A stretch of DNA of 64,000 bases from positions 682,001-746,000 of the forward strand of contig NW_025408668.1 in NCBI RefSeq assembly GCF_020360975.1, written 5' to 3'. Shown here piece after piece: positions 37,410-48,838 of this stretch (its first letter is position 1; each line of letters opens with the position of its first letter). The translations under genes and the position numbers were made by a program. The DNA is from Hirsutella rhossiliensis. Its lineage: Eukaryota > Ascomycota > Sordariomycetes > Hypocreales > Ophiocordycipitaceae. The notes under the pieces were generated by a model. It searched no databases. It was given only the letters and a program-made list of their open reading frames with translations, and had not been told where the DNA came from.

Positions 37410-38113
37410 TATTATATACTAGTCCCTTAGTATAGGGCTAGTATATTAACCTTACTATTTACCTAGATCTAGTATAGGTTTAATAGGTAATTAAATAGAC
37501 TAGCTACTATATATAATTAAACGTATTATATAAACTAGCTACTATAAATTATTATACGCGTTAAATATAAACTAGCTACTAGTCTTATAAGTTAAAGTAA
37601 GAGTAGTAATAACTATCTATATTCTTTTCTACCTACTTAAGATCTAATAGGTTCTTTATTCTATATATATTATAGCGAGTAAAAGACCTTACTTAGGGCT
37701 TTAACTAAGTAATATCTTAACCTTATAATTATATAATAGTAGTATAGCGTATTAGCGGTATTTCCTAGTATTTTCCCTAAGTAAGTATAGGTATTTCTTT
37801 ATAATTTCCCTATTATATTCTTATAGTAACCTCTTAGGGAAATATTAGTATAATACCTATAAAGCTATTTTTACTTAGGAAATCATAGTATATTCCCCGT
37901 ATAATATATTTCTAGGGGAAATCTCTATAAAATATCTATATAATCCGCTTAGTTATTATTTCTAGGATTTTTAGGTAATTTCCTAGAGTTTACCTAGTAA
38001 CTTCTAGGTTCCTTTTTTTATAGGGAGCCTTAAGAAGTTAAGGGTAACTACTTTAAAGGAGGCTAATATCGTTATAAGTACTTAGATTATCGACTATAAG
38101 GTATCTTATAATA
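37410..38113 (-). repeat. 3' LTR of Gypsy D
   Basis: 704 bp, colinear with 46855-47560. The two differ almost only by transitions and a few small indels. The terminal inverted repeat tattata/tataata fits TG...CA ends after RIP. Confidence 0.92.
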
Positions 38114-38275
38114 AATACCTAAGGTAAAAGAATTAACTAACGTCCTTATTAGTCTCTTATAATATTTAGGTAAAAGTTATACTAATAGGAAATTATAGTA
38201 AAGTTATATAGATTTCTAAGGTTAGTATAAGAAATAACTTATATCTTATCTAAGATATAACTTAGTATAACTAAT

Positions 38276-38437
38276 ACTAAGGGCGCGAGGCGGCTAAGCT
38301 AAGAGTAAAATACTATTAAAACTAAGGGCGCTAAGTAGCTAAGCTAGGGCAATAAATAAGTAGGGCTAGGGGTATAGTATAGTAAAGCTAAGGAAAACTA
38401 ATTATAACTAAGGGCGCTCTATAGCTAAGCTAGTAAA
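38276..38437. repeat. Three dispersed direct repeats next to the Gypsy D LTR
   Basis: The unit actaagggcgc...gctaagctag occurs three times, starting at about 38276, 38322 and 38407, with variable middle bases and spacing of about 46 and 85 bp. It lies between the extra coding region and the 3' LTR. Function unknown. Confidence 0.6.
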
Positions 38438-38469
38438 AAAAAATTAAGACTAGGGATATAATAAGGCTA

Positions 38470-40380
38470 AACTAATAACCGACCGTCTTATACCGCGGTA
38501 GTAAGGGTAAGGTAAGGAATCTCCTCCTTAGCTTCCTCTTTCGTTAAATCCTTAGGGCTTACTAGCACGTTATCTAAGGCATCTTATATATTAAAGGCTT
38601 TATAAATAAGTATACTATAAGTATTATTTAAGGCTAGTTTTACTAAGAGTATTATAGCTAGTTTATTATAAGAAGCTAGAACCTAGTTATAGATTACTAC
38701 TATTAATACCTATATAGTCGGGCCTAGGTTCTAGAACCTACCTAGGTACGCGTTAGTAAACTTCTAGTTTAATAAGTTAAAATAAGCTATTACGTTAGCC
38801 GTATAAAAGCGGGCCGCTACTAGTATATAAAGGGGGCTAACGCGGGCCGCTCTTTAATATACTATAGTAAGCTTAAGTAAGTCGTCTAAGAGGTAAGCGG
38901 CGAAAGCAAACTAATAAATAAAGCTAGCGGGCACTTTAGTAAGAGTAGCGTACTAGCTAAGAGAGAGGTTAGCGTCGGCCTCCTTATAAATAGCGGCGAA
39001 TAGATTTACTTAAATTATAGCCGCGTCTAGGGCTTTATAAACTAGCGCTTCCGACCTAAAGTAAACGATACCTATATAGCCGTTTATATCGGCCGGGTTA
39101 TCTTAGTATACTATAAAAGGTATAATAGGAAATAGTCTAGGTTTTCTATAGCTTAGAACCTAGAAGGGGTTAAGCTTTTATTAGACCGGTATTAAGGCTT
39201 ATTCCTTAGCGAATAGGTTAGCCTATTTAAGGGGAGTAAAGGGCAAGGCCGCGGTAGCGGTAAGTAAGCGTCTAGTAAATAGGTTCCTTAATAGCTCGTT
39301 AAAGGTAAGGTCTACTATACTAGATCCTTTAGGTTTAGCCGGGGTACGCTTAAGGCTCTCCTTAAACTTATAGGTTCTTAGTATACTAGTAGCCTTATAC
39401 TCCTCCGTGGTAGCGGCCTTAAATATCTTTAGATAGGTAAGGAGGTACTTTACGCTAGTAATAGTAGTAATAATCTTAAGTATCTTAGCGTTTATAAAGG
39501 CGACCTATTTAAATAGGAGCTTATTAATAATATTAGCTAAGATAGTAGCGATCTATATAATTTTAAGGGCGCTAGTTATCGTCTTAGTTTTATTAAGGAA
39601 GATAGCCCTATTTAGGTCGCGTAGCGATAAAAGGAAAAGCTTATCCTTATTAAACGATAAGGTAAACTACCTATAGGCGTTATAGGGGGTACTAAAGGTT
39701 TTTCCTATAATACTTAAAACTAATAGTAGTAAGTTGCTAGATAAAGTACTAAAGCTTAATAGCGATAAGGTATAGTTATTAAAGTAAATATATAAAAAAG
39801 TACTAAGATTATAGTAATAGGAAGCGCTAACCTACTATAGTTAGATAGTTAACGTTATATTCTTACTAGTTTAGGTATTTATAAGAGTTATAGTAATATT
39901 ATAATAAGTAGTAGCGCTATAAGGTATAGAGAAGTATAGCTAGTTATAGTTATATAAGTTACGGGCTTTAAATAAGGGAAGAGATAGAGGGGTATAGTAT
40001 ATACTGTTTTTTACTAAGCCTATATTAAGATTATATCCTTCTTTAATAAAGAGGTCGCGGTAGTTAGTATATATACTATAATTATCTTATTTCTACTTAG
40101 TAAAAGCAGCTATATTAGACTTAAGGTTATAAAAGAGTTCCGCTTTATTCCTATATAATTAAGCTACTTAATAAAATCCCTAAAGGCTTAAGCGCGGCGG
40201 TTAGTAGTAGATTTAGTCGGAGAAATACTAGTAAAATACTAAGTCCTTACTATAATACTTATAGCCTTAGATAGTAGGAACCTTAAATATAAGTATAAGA
40301 GGGGCGCGGTTTAATATAAAAAGAAGAGCGTAAAAGGATAGGGAAATTAGGTTCCTAAAATAAAAATAAATATAGGTACT
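38470..40380 (-). pseudogene. Extra coding region downstream of Gypsy D pol
   Basis: A long minus-strand frame of roughly 630 codons lies between integrase and the 3' LTR, where env or accessory ORFs sit in some LTR elements. A run of 93 codons (39504-39226) has no stop at all and includes TAATEEYKATSILRTYKFKE and SSIVDLTFNELLRNLFTRRL. The rest is interrupted only by TAG/TAA of RIP type. The protein is mostly helical and hydrophobic-rich towards its end (ASFIYQFAFAAYLLDDLLKL near 38920-38860). I do not recognise the family, and I see no signal peptide or clear membrane anchor. It may be an accessory ORF or a gene carried by another nested insertion. Confidence 0.5.
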
Positions 40381-43283
40381 AAAATATAGTATTAGATTAC
40401 CGTTCGCCGCGGGCAGCCTATTAATACTTATTAGCTAGTTAACCTATTCCTAGACTTCTAAGAGAACGAATAATAATAGCGCGTACTATATACTATTATT
40501 TCTCTCTTAGCTATAATAGCTTATACTATTATATAGCGCGCGCGCGGAGCTTCTAGGTATAGGTAATATAACCTTATAACGCTCCTTACTATACGTTAAA
40601 TTCTTTAATAAGGTCTTTAGCGATAATACCCTTAGCGGCTACCTAGGAATTATAGCTACTTAGCTAGCCTTTTTAGCTAATAAGGTATTTTATATAAGTA
40701 GTCCCTTAGCTATATTTATAAGTTCTAAAGTTAAAGATTCTTTTAACTTCTTAGTAGTTAGTATTATATTCTAAGCTAGGTTAAGCGTTTAGTTATTTAG
40801 CTAGCTATAGCTATATAATAAAAACAACGTTATAGATATTTAAGGATCTAGCTAGGTTAAGGTAGTAGGCTAAATAGCCGATCTATTTAAGGACTTTAAA
40901 CGGTCTTATATAGTATTCTTTTAACTTCGCTACCTATCTATTAGCTATACTATATCCTTTTCTTAGCTAGAGCTATTCTTAATCTCTAAGCTTAAACTCT
41001 AGCGCTTAGTACTTTATATTATACCGCTTTTTTATTCCTACTTAAGCTAGAGCGATTAAGATCCTAGCTTAGTCTTAAAGTATCTCCCTATCTATCTATA
41101 AGGGGCCTTCCTTAAGGTATCGCTTACTATTATCTATCTATATCCTAGTTAGTAGCTCGTTTAAAAAGGTGCCGATTACTAAGAAGTAAGAGTTATTAAG
41201 GGTAAATTAAAGTAATAATAACGCGTTAACCTATTAATAAGATAGGAAGTTAGTTATAAAGAACTAAAGTATAGTTTTAACTACTTAGTTATATTATTCT
41301 AATAAGCTATTAGTCTAATGATACTAAGCTATAGATACTAGTAACTTAGACCTATACGCTATCTATAGTCCTTTTTAAAACGCTAAAAGGAACTTAGGGT
41401 CTTAGTTAGAAATAATCTAAGCGGGAATCCCTTAGTTATAATATATTAACTTAGTAAATAGTACCTTAGCTTAGTCCTCTATAGTAAATTAATCGTAGGT
41501 TAAGATAAGGAGCCTTATTCTTAAGAACCTATTAGTTACTATTAATAGTATATTATAGTAGACCCTAATAAGTAGTATCTATAAAGTTTAGTCCGAGGGA
41601 ACGTTTAAGAGCCTTATTATAAAATCTATAGCGATTATATAAAAAGGTAAGGCTAAGGAAGTAATTAAAACTAACTTACTAAGGGCCTTTAACTAGTTAG
41701 TTTAGTTCCTATAATAAGCGTTATACTTATTAATAAAGCTATCGATAAGTTTCTTAAGGCTAGTAATAGTAAACGTAAAGGATAATTCCTTTTATATCCT
41801 TCGCTATTTAAGGTAGAATTTACGTATATAGTTATCGGCGATAATTTCCTTAGCGTAGGTAGTAGGGATATAGAGCTAGTAATAACCTTTAGGCTTAACT
41901 AAGTAAAGTAACCTATTTTACTAAATAAATAAGAAACTAACCTAGTACTTATCGCTTTTAAGCCACTTTAATATACTAGCCTACCTAGGCTCTTTTATAT
42001 ATACTTCTTAGATCTTTTAGTATAGGTTAGGTTAGATAAAGGATTATATAATTATATATATATATTTAACTAGTGCTTTATTTTCTTAAACGCGGTTTAA
42101 TTCCCTAGGTTTATATTTCCTAGGTATTAAGGATAGTAGTTAAGATAGTATATTAGTAAGGATATCTATAGTTCTAGGAATATAGTAGACCTTTAAAGGA
42201 AACTAGCTAAGGTACTATAAAGCGAGTATAAGGTAATTATTTATCTTTATATTAATAGTAAATAGCGATATTTACTTTAGGATTATACTTATAGCGGTAT
42301 AGTTAGTTAGTATAATAACCTTTAGTAGTAAGGTAAAGATAATATACGACCGGAGCTTCTAATAAGCCTAGGAAAGATAGGTAACTTTAAGTTTAGTAGG
42401 CTAATATCTAAGCTCTCCGCCGGTTAAGCGTTTACTAAGGTAAAGGATTAGCTAGATACTTATTTAAGGCGGGGTTCTTCCTAAGTTTTAGTTTACCCTT
42501 AGTACTAGGTAGAAGGCTACTACTATAAAGCTTAGCTTATAGCTAGCGTCGATTTATAAGAATAATAGCCGTTATAGGTTAAAATAGTATAGCTATATTA
42601 GTTTTATAAGAGCGTTTATAATATCTTAAAAGGCTTATTATTTTACTAAGAATAGTTTATATATTACCTTAAAGGTATATCTATTCCTTACTTATCCTTT
42701 AGGCAGCGCTTAACTATCTTATACTTTCTTAAGTATCGCTATTTTCTAAACTTAAAGCGCCTCTACCTTCTAAGAAAAGTAAGCTACTAAGTACTATAGC
42801 TAGTTAACTAAGCTAAGCTACTTTTCTAGTACCTATATAGTATTTAGAAACTCTATATCTTATAATACTTATACTTATTCTTTAGTATTTATTAAGCTAA
42901 TACTATTAACTTAAAATCCTAATAGTTTTATAGATAGGTAGCTTAAGAATAATTTTAATTTAACTAAGGCTAGGTTATAGTCTATAAAGAGTTAAAAGAT
43001 AGCTTAGAGGTAATAAATATAGTCGTCTTTTATATCTAAGTATACTACGATATTATTAATATACTTAGAGGAATATTTTATATAATCCTAGAGGATTTAG
43101 TCTATAAATTATTAGATATATATATGTAAGTTCTTATATCCTATTAAGGCTACCGTTAGTCGTTTTAAGCCTTTATAGCTAATTACTATAAACCTTTCCT
43201 AATACTCTTTATAGATAAGGAACTAATAAAAAAAGGACTAAGCGTCTATAGCGGAAATAAAGTGTTTCCTTTATAGCTTTTAG

Positions 43284-43356
43284 TATTACGAAAAAGATAT
43301 AGCCCCCTATTAAATATAAGCGATAGCGTTAATTAACGTATATAGTATACGCGATA
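43284..43356 (-). repeat. TRIM 3' LTR (73 bp)
   Basis: Plus strand begins tattacgaaaaag and ends tacgcgata. It is repeated at 43581-43653 with a few differences of RIP type (for example ccccctatta against ccgcctatta). Confidence 0.88.
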
Positions 43357-43462
43357 TACCCCCTTAGGGATATTAGGTTAATTCGTCCCGGGATACCTAG
43401 ATATCCTAGACTATAGCGGGAATTTTTATATAGGCAGGCCCTATACTAAAACCGCGCTTAAT

Positions 43463-43527
43463 TGCGTAAGCGGGACTCGAACTATAGGCGTTTAGGTAAT
43501 ACGCGCTAGGCTAGCTAGAAGTACGTG
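43463..43527 (-). other. tRNA-like segment with A- and B-box-like motifs in the TRIM
   Basis: On the minus strand, tagctagcctagcgcg (43519-43504) resembles an A box (TAGCTCAGCCTGG with a base lost). Then comes a 4 bp stem gcgt...acgc, like an anticodon arm. Then gttcgagtccc (43482-43472) matches the B box (GGTTCGAnTCC) at the usual distance. The acceptor stem does not pair well, so this is a tRNA-derived relic rather than a working tRNA. It could have given the TRIM an internal Pol III promoter. Confidence 0.5.
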
Positions 43528-43566
43528 TATAGTTACCGGGAAGTTCCTAGAGGGGTAACCCCTCCG

Positions 43567-43580
43567 CCCGGGCTTATAAC
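43567..43580 (-). other. TRIM primer-binding site (half initiator tRNA-Met type)
   Basis: Plus strand cccgggcttataac, directly adjacent to the TRIM 5' LTR at 43581. It is identical over 14 bp to the Copia sites at 26556-26569 and 57075-57088. Confidence 0.8.
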
Positions 43581-43653
43581 TATTACGAAAAAGATATAGC
43601 CGCCTATTAGATATAAGCGATAGCGTTAATTAACGTATATAGTATACGAGATA
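43581..43653 (-). repeat. TRIM 5' LTR (73 bp)
   Basis: Direct repeat of 43284-43356. It is followed by the target duplication TTTAG and then Gypsy D RT sequence. Confidence 0.88.
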
Positions 43654-44099
43654 TTTAGATTATATCTCCTTAGAGCGGTATTAAGTAAGCGTCTAGGATA
43701 GCTATACTATTAAGAGCGCGTAGGTCTATTACTATTTAGCCCTTTTCGTTACTATATATAGTTTTCTAGACTATAAATATAAGGTAAGCGAATAGGGTTA
43801 CCTTTATAGCTTATTCTATACGCCCTTTTTAGTATAGGTCCTTATAGGTTTAGTTAATTAGCGCCTTATCCTTCTAGCTAAGTAGGTAAGCCCTAAAAGC
43901 TAGTTTTTATAGGTATTAATTTTCTACTAGTAGAATATATATATAGTAGTCTAAGTAGACCTTAATAGTACCTTAGTCCTTTTATAAGGTTAGGAAGGAG
44001 GCGACTATATATTAGATCTTTTCTATAAATATAAGGTCCTAATTATAGATTTTAACTTCCTTTAAAGTAGTTATTTTTAAGAGGCTATAGTCTTATAAA

Positions 44100-46700
44100 A
44101 TCCTAATCTTATAGTTTAGAGTCTATCTATACGTTTATAAAGGGAGTTCCTTTTTAGTAGACTTAGGGCTCCCTTCCTCTAAGGTTTCTTTTAATATATT
44201 AATATCTTAGTATAGTTCGCTATATTCTATAGTCTTTTATATAGCTAGCTCTTTAGTTAGATTTACCCTAGCTAGGGTTTCCCTAGGTAGGTTAATCTAT
44301 AAAAACTATATTTTATTACTAAGGTTTACTAGTATACCTAAGTACTATCTTTTCTTAAATCGGATATAGTAAGTAATAGTATTAACCGCTATAACTAAAG
44401 TTATACCTTAGATTAAGTTATAGGCTAATAATAGGTCTCTTAGAAAAAATACTAAGTTACGATCCCTTAGTATATCCTTAATTTATACTAGTAAGCGTTC
44501 TATCTTATATATAGGGACGTCGACGTTAGCTTAGTATATAACCTAATAATAGATCGTATAGCCCTATTAGGTCGAGCAAGCTATAACTATTAGGTTACTA
44601 TATAAGCTATTAAATATTATTCCCTTAGAGTTTAAGATATTAACTTCGTTTAATACTAAGAAATCTTATTTAAGTAATAATCTTATAGATAGGGTCTAAA
44701 CTACCTAGGCGCTAATAGTAAATTACTTAACCTTAAATCCTATTCCTTATTTCCCTAGGATATTAATTATTAAGGTCGCTTAACCCTTAGTTTAGCTTTT
44801 CCTTATATTAGATAGTAAGACCTACTAGGTTATATTAAGGGTTACGTTATTAAAGTAGTTAAGCTAGTCTTCCTTAATTATAAAGCGAGCTATACTACAG
44901 TCTATATATATATATAATAGTTAATCTAGGCCTTTAGTTTTAAAGATAGATATCTAAGTATATATAAACTAAGATAGCTTTATTAAATCCGATATTTCGG
45001 TCTATAGCGCCGCTCTTATAGTTAGCTAGTTTCTTAGTATTTTAGGCAAACTACTTAGTCTTATAGGTTCTGCTTTTATTATATTAAGAATAAATAAGAT
45101 CTTATCTTTTATTTCTTTAATATCTTCTCTTATATTAGCGGTAGTATCCTTATCTTTTAGTCCTTTATCCTAGGTAAATAAGATCTAGTTTTATATTTCC
45201 TAGGAATAATATATCCTACCTTAATCGTTAGTTAGTGCCGCTTAAAGCTAATAGGTAAGGTTAATAATAATTAGGTTTTCTTAAGAGCCCTTCTTTAGTT
45301 TTAAATCCTAAGGCTATAGTCTAGCTTAAGGGCTAGTTAATTAGTTAAGTACTAGGCCTACGTTTACCTAGCATAGATTATTCTATCTTAATATAGTCGT
45401 TATATTTCCTTTCTATTAAAATTATCCTTATTCCTAGGGTTTCTAACTAGTTAGTTTAGCTATAGATAAGGTAGAGTTTACTATAGTCTTATTTTTAGTT
45501 TCGCGTAATCCGCCTTATATATATCCTTTTACTATATTACTTATCTTTCCCTATAACCTAACTATTAGCTTAGTTTCTAACTATAAGATAAGTTACTTAT
45601 AGTTATTAATCTAGGTATCGAATAATTTTAGAGTAGTAGGTTAGTAGAATAATTCTTATAGTAATATACTTAGTTATTAATAGACTAGTATAGTAAGGTA
45701 CTCTTTTAAGTATAGCGCTACTTTTACTTTTTAGCGGAGCTTTAATATCTATCTATAGAAGTTAGCTTTATTTATAATATCTAAGGTAGTAAATCGTTTT
45801 ATTTATAAAGATCTTAACGCTACTTTTAGCTAAATAGTAAAGCGTTTTTATAGTTTAATATACTAAGCGGTATATTCTTAGTCTAGGGTATAAAGTATAG
45901 CTTAGTTAGATTCGCTAAGATCGCTAAAATACTATTTAATAGCGGTTCCGCGAAGTAAGCTAAAGATTAGTATCGCTAGTTTATTAGCGTATTCCGGTCT
46001 ATAAATAGCTACCTACTTTAAGAAATCGATAAATTAATCGATGCTTTTATATATGATCGTTTTCTTAGTTTCCTTAAGAACGTTAAACGTTATATTAAAG
46101 GGGCTAGTAAGGTTAAACTTCCTTATATCTTTTAGTTTAATATATACTAAGGGTACTTAAGGAGGGTTTATAGTAGTATTATCCTTAGTTTCTCTTACTA
46201 TAGCTTTTACTAGTAGTCTTATAAGAGCTTTTTCTATAATTAAGCTTACTAGCTAGTTCGCTAGGGTTATTATCGCGAACGTACTACTAAGGGTAGTATT
46301 ATTTAGAGGTTCTTTTTTATTTTAGTCGTTATAGTTTAGCGAACTTTTAGGGCTTTATCCTTTTAATAAAGGTAGTTAAGGCGGGGTAAGGGAAGCTATA
46401 CTATACTAATTTCTATATAGCTCTATTATTTATAGCTAATATTACCTTATCGCTAAAATATATTCTAAGTTATTAATTCGTTCTTATAGGCCTTAATAGT
46501 TAGCTAAGTAAGCTAGTAAGTTATATTTCTAGCTATCTTTTATTTCTATAAGAACTTAATAGGAAATATCCTAGAAATAGGTATCTTTCTATCCGCTAAT
46601 AAAAGCTCTATATTACTTAAGCTTTAATATATTAAAGTTCTACTTTTATCTAAAGTTCCCTAAGTATTTCTTCTATAAAGAGCGATTAAAAAGCTAGTAT
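44100..46700 (-). pseudogene. Gypsy D gag and protease region
   Basis: The minus strand between the 5' LTR and RT reads as a protein frame with RIP stops. It has Leu/Ile/Gln-rich stretches such as PKILRN near 45030 and ATLIINIQGNKE (TAG read as Q) near 44780-44745. By position this should be gag then protease, but I could not see an intact CCHC knuckle or the D-T/S-G box, so the boundaries are approximate. Confidence 0.5.
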
Positions 46701-46854
46701 TCGTTAGTATATAAGTAGGAGCTTTCTTCCTAAGAAAATATTAAGGTTTATAGGTTAAGGTTAACTTATCCCTTTCCTTATTTTTTATCTTTTATTCTAC
46801 TAAATATAAACCTTAGGATAATAGATAGTTAAGGGAATAGGAACTACTACTATC

Positions 46855-47560
46855 TATTATATACTAGTCCCTTAGTATAAGGCTAGTATATTAACCTTAC
46901 CGTTTACTTAGATCTAGTATAGGTTTAATAGGTAATTAAATAAACTAGCTACTATATATAATTAAACGTATTATATAAACTAGCTACTATATATTATTAC
47001 GCACGTTAAATATAGACTAGCTATTAGTCTTATAAATTAAAGTAAGAGTAGTAATAACTATCTATATTCTTCTTTACCCGCTTAAGATCTAATAGGTTCT
47101 CTATCTTTTATATAAACTATAATAAGTATAAGACCTTACTTAGGGCTTTAACTAAGTAATATCTTAACCTTATAATTATATAATAGTAGTATAGTATATT
47201 AGTAGTATTTCCTAGTATTTCCCCGAAGTAAGTATAGGTATTTCTCTATAATTTCCCTGCTATATTCTTATAGTAACTTCTTAGGGAAATATCGGTATAA
47301 TCCTTATAAAGCTATTATTACTAAGGAAATCGTAGTATATTCCCTATATAATATATCCTTAGGGGAAATCTTTATAAAATATCTATATAATCCGCTTAGT
47401 TATTATTTCTAGGATTTCTAGGTAATTTCCTAGAGTTTACTTAGTAACTTCTAGGTTCTTTCTTTTATAGGGAGCCTTAAGAAGTTAAAGGTAACTTTCC
47501 TAAGAGAGGCTAATATCGTTATAAGTACCTAGATTATTAACTATAAGGTATCTTATAATA
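46855..47560 (-). repeat. 5' LTR of Gypsy D
   Basis: 706 bp, colinear with 37410-38113. It is followed by the target duplication TATAA at 47561-47565. Confidence 0.92.
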
Positions 47561-47565
47561 TATAA

Positions 47566-47751
47566 TATAAAGAGCGTATATATATATCTCTTACTTCTTT
47601 TTTTTTCTTTTCTTTTTTAACTCTTTTACTTATAATTACTATAGAGTTTTACGCTTTTATTTTATTAATCCTTTATACCTTTTTATATTACTTCTTATCG
47701 ATAGTTTCTTAATAATAATACCTTTTATATTAAAGAAGATAAAGAACTATA
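47566..47751. other. Short pre-insertion spacer between Gypsy D and Gypsy A3
   Basis: About 186 bp that belonged to the target before both insertions: it joins 37404 on one side and 60573 on the other once the elements are removed. It contains a pyrimidine-rich run near 47585-47640 and ends with the CTATA target of A3 (47747-47751). No gene. Confidence 0.6.
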
Positions 47752-48220
47752 TATTATAACTATAGCTATTAAGCCGCTAATAGTTAACTATATTAAGTAT
47801 ATAATATAGTTTAATAGATAAATAGTTAGTATAACTATTTAATAGATATAAGATTAAAGGGATTATAAAGATCTAAGTAATCTAAGATTAATAAGATTAC
47901 TATACTTTATATAATCTAATATTAAGGATTATAGCTAGGCCTATAATCTAAAGATAGTCTCTATAAGTATATATAGCTACCTACTCTTACTTCTTTAAAT
48001 AGATAGCTCTCTAGCTTTTAATATTATAATTATTACGATATTTATTATAATCTTATCTTTAATTCCGATTACTTAATTACCTAGTTATAGTCTATAGTTT
48101 ATAACCTCTAACTTATTACTAATATAATATACTTACTATTACTTAAACTACGCCTTATTATATCTATTAATATAAACCCCTTAATGGGTTTATCCCTTAG
48201 GAATAATACCGGTCGTTATA
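47752..48220 (+). repeat. 5' LTR of Gypsy A3
   Basis: 469 bp. It is longer than the A1 LTR because of a small duplication-like insertion near 48030-48055. Ends tattataac and ggtcgttata. Confidence 0.92.
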
Positions 48221-48369
48221 TATTAAAAGCTCTTATTTAGTATAATACTACGTTACTTTAAGTAATATTATAACTATTAATATACCTATATAGTAAGCTA
48301 GATTAACTAGCTCTAGAGCTACTATACTACCTTAAGATATAATACGTAAGATTATTACCCTTTATTATA

Positions 48370-48838
48370 AGGTATAGTTACTTAAGAATAAAGGAGGTAA
48401 TAAATAAGTTAAGGACCTTAGAAAAGTAGTTAAACTAAAATAGCTAGGACTATTCGATAGTAGTTATAGCACGCTTTAAGACTTTCTTACTTAACTTAAG
48501 GCCTACTATTAGTTTTACCTTATAAAACTATTAGACCTAGTTAAAAAGGTACTTTATATAGGAAATTATTTATTTAAAATAGTACTTACTTAGTTTAGAC
48601 CTATTATAAGGGACTCTCTTAATAACTAATTAGCGTAATAAGATAATAAGATAGATAAAGTCTTTATTAGTTTCTAAGGATTTAAAGAAGCTATTATAGA
48701 GGTATTTAAAATAACTAATAAGGAATAAGAAGCTAAATAAAAGCTTTAAGAACTCTAATAAAGGATCTTAGTATTAAATTATACTATAAAGTTCTATTAA
48801 GTTACCTTAAAGCTTAATTAAGATAATAAACCTCTTAT
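48370..48838 (+). pseudogene. Gypsy A3 gag fragment
   Basis: Colinear with A1 8350-8818 (capsid part). It stops at the deletion junction near 48838-48845, where the sequence jumps to the segment just before protease. No zinc knuckle remains. Confidence 0.8.

Larger units (their letters stand above)
43284..43653 (-). mobile_element. TRIM: 370 bp miniature LTR element
   Basis: Two 73 bp direct repeats (43284-43356 and 43581-43653) surround 224 bp. The whole is flanked by the perfect 5 bp duplication TTTAG (43279-43283 and 43654-43658). On the minus strand the 5' LTR (43653-43581) is followed without a gap by gttataagcccggg, the same 14 bp primer-binding site as the Copia elements. Before the 3' LTR (43356-43284) is taagggggta, the same polypurine tract as Copia copy B. 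Both LTR types start TATCGCG (originally TGTCGCG). It has no coding capacity and is probably mobilised by that Copia family. A tRNA-like stretch lies inside. It is inserted in the Gypsy D RT. Confidence 0.88.
40900..44000 (-). pseudogene. Gypsy D pol: RT, RNaseH, integrase
   Basis: The RT box at 43043-43066 reads KYINNIVVY: both catalytic Asp codons (GAT) are AAT at 43052-43057. Just downstream is IKLLGF followed by NSISL and TKE, typical of the Gypsy RT thumb/connection segment (LLGxxV...T..E). The integrase core is at about 41900-41250, with IPAQIISNQDPKF near 41440-41400 (TAG read as Q) and the H-Q-T-N-S motif near 41325, equivalent to HPQTDG. The RT coding region is split by the 370 bp TRIM at 43284-43653. 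Many RIP stops; inactive. Confidence 0.85.
37410..47560 (-). mobile_element. Gypsy family D LTR retrotransposon, 10.15 kb
   Basis: Direct repeats of 704 bp (37410-38113) and 706 bp (46855-47560) start tattatatactag and end cttataata. They are flanked by a perfect 5 bp duplication, TATAA (37405-37409 and 47561-47565). Coding is on the minus strand: gag/protease at about 46700-44100, RT at about 43900-42500 (interrupted by the TRIM), integrase at about 42000-41000, then an extra coding region at 40380-38470. No clear polypurine tract adjoins the 3' LTR, which is odd. It is larger than common fungal Gypsy elements because of the extra region. RIP'd and inactive. Confidence 0.9.

Noticed and set aside
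43043..43066. Gypsy D as a lineage with a naturally different RT box (INN)
   Set aside because: GAT to AAT at both codons is exactly the RIP change on the opposite strand, so the loss is mutational, not a lineage trait.
43463..43527. A functional tRNA gene in the TRIM
   Set aside because: The acceptor stem does not pair, the anticodon stem has only four good pairs, and the A box lacks a base. Only a tRNA-like relic is supported.
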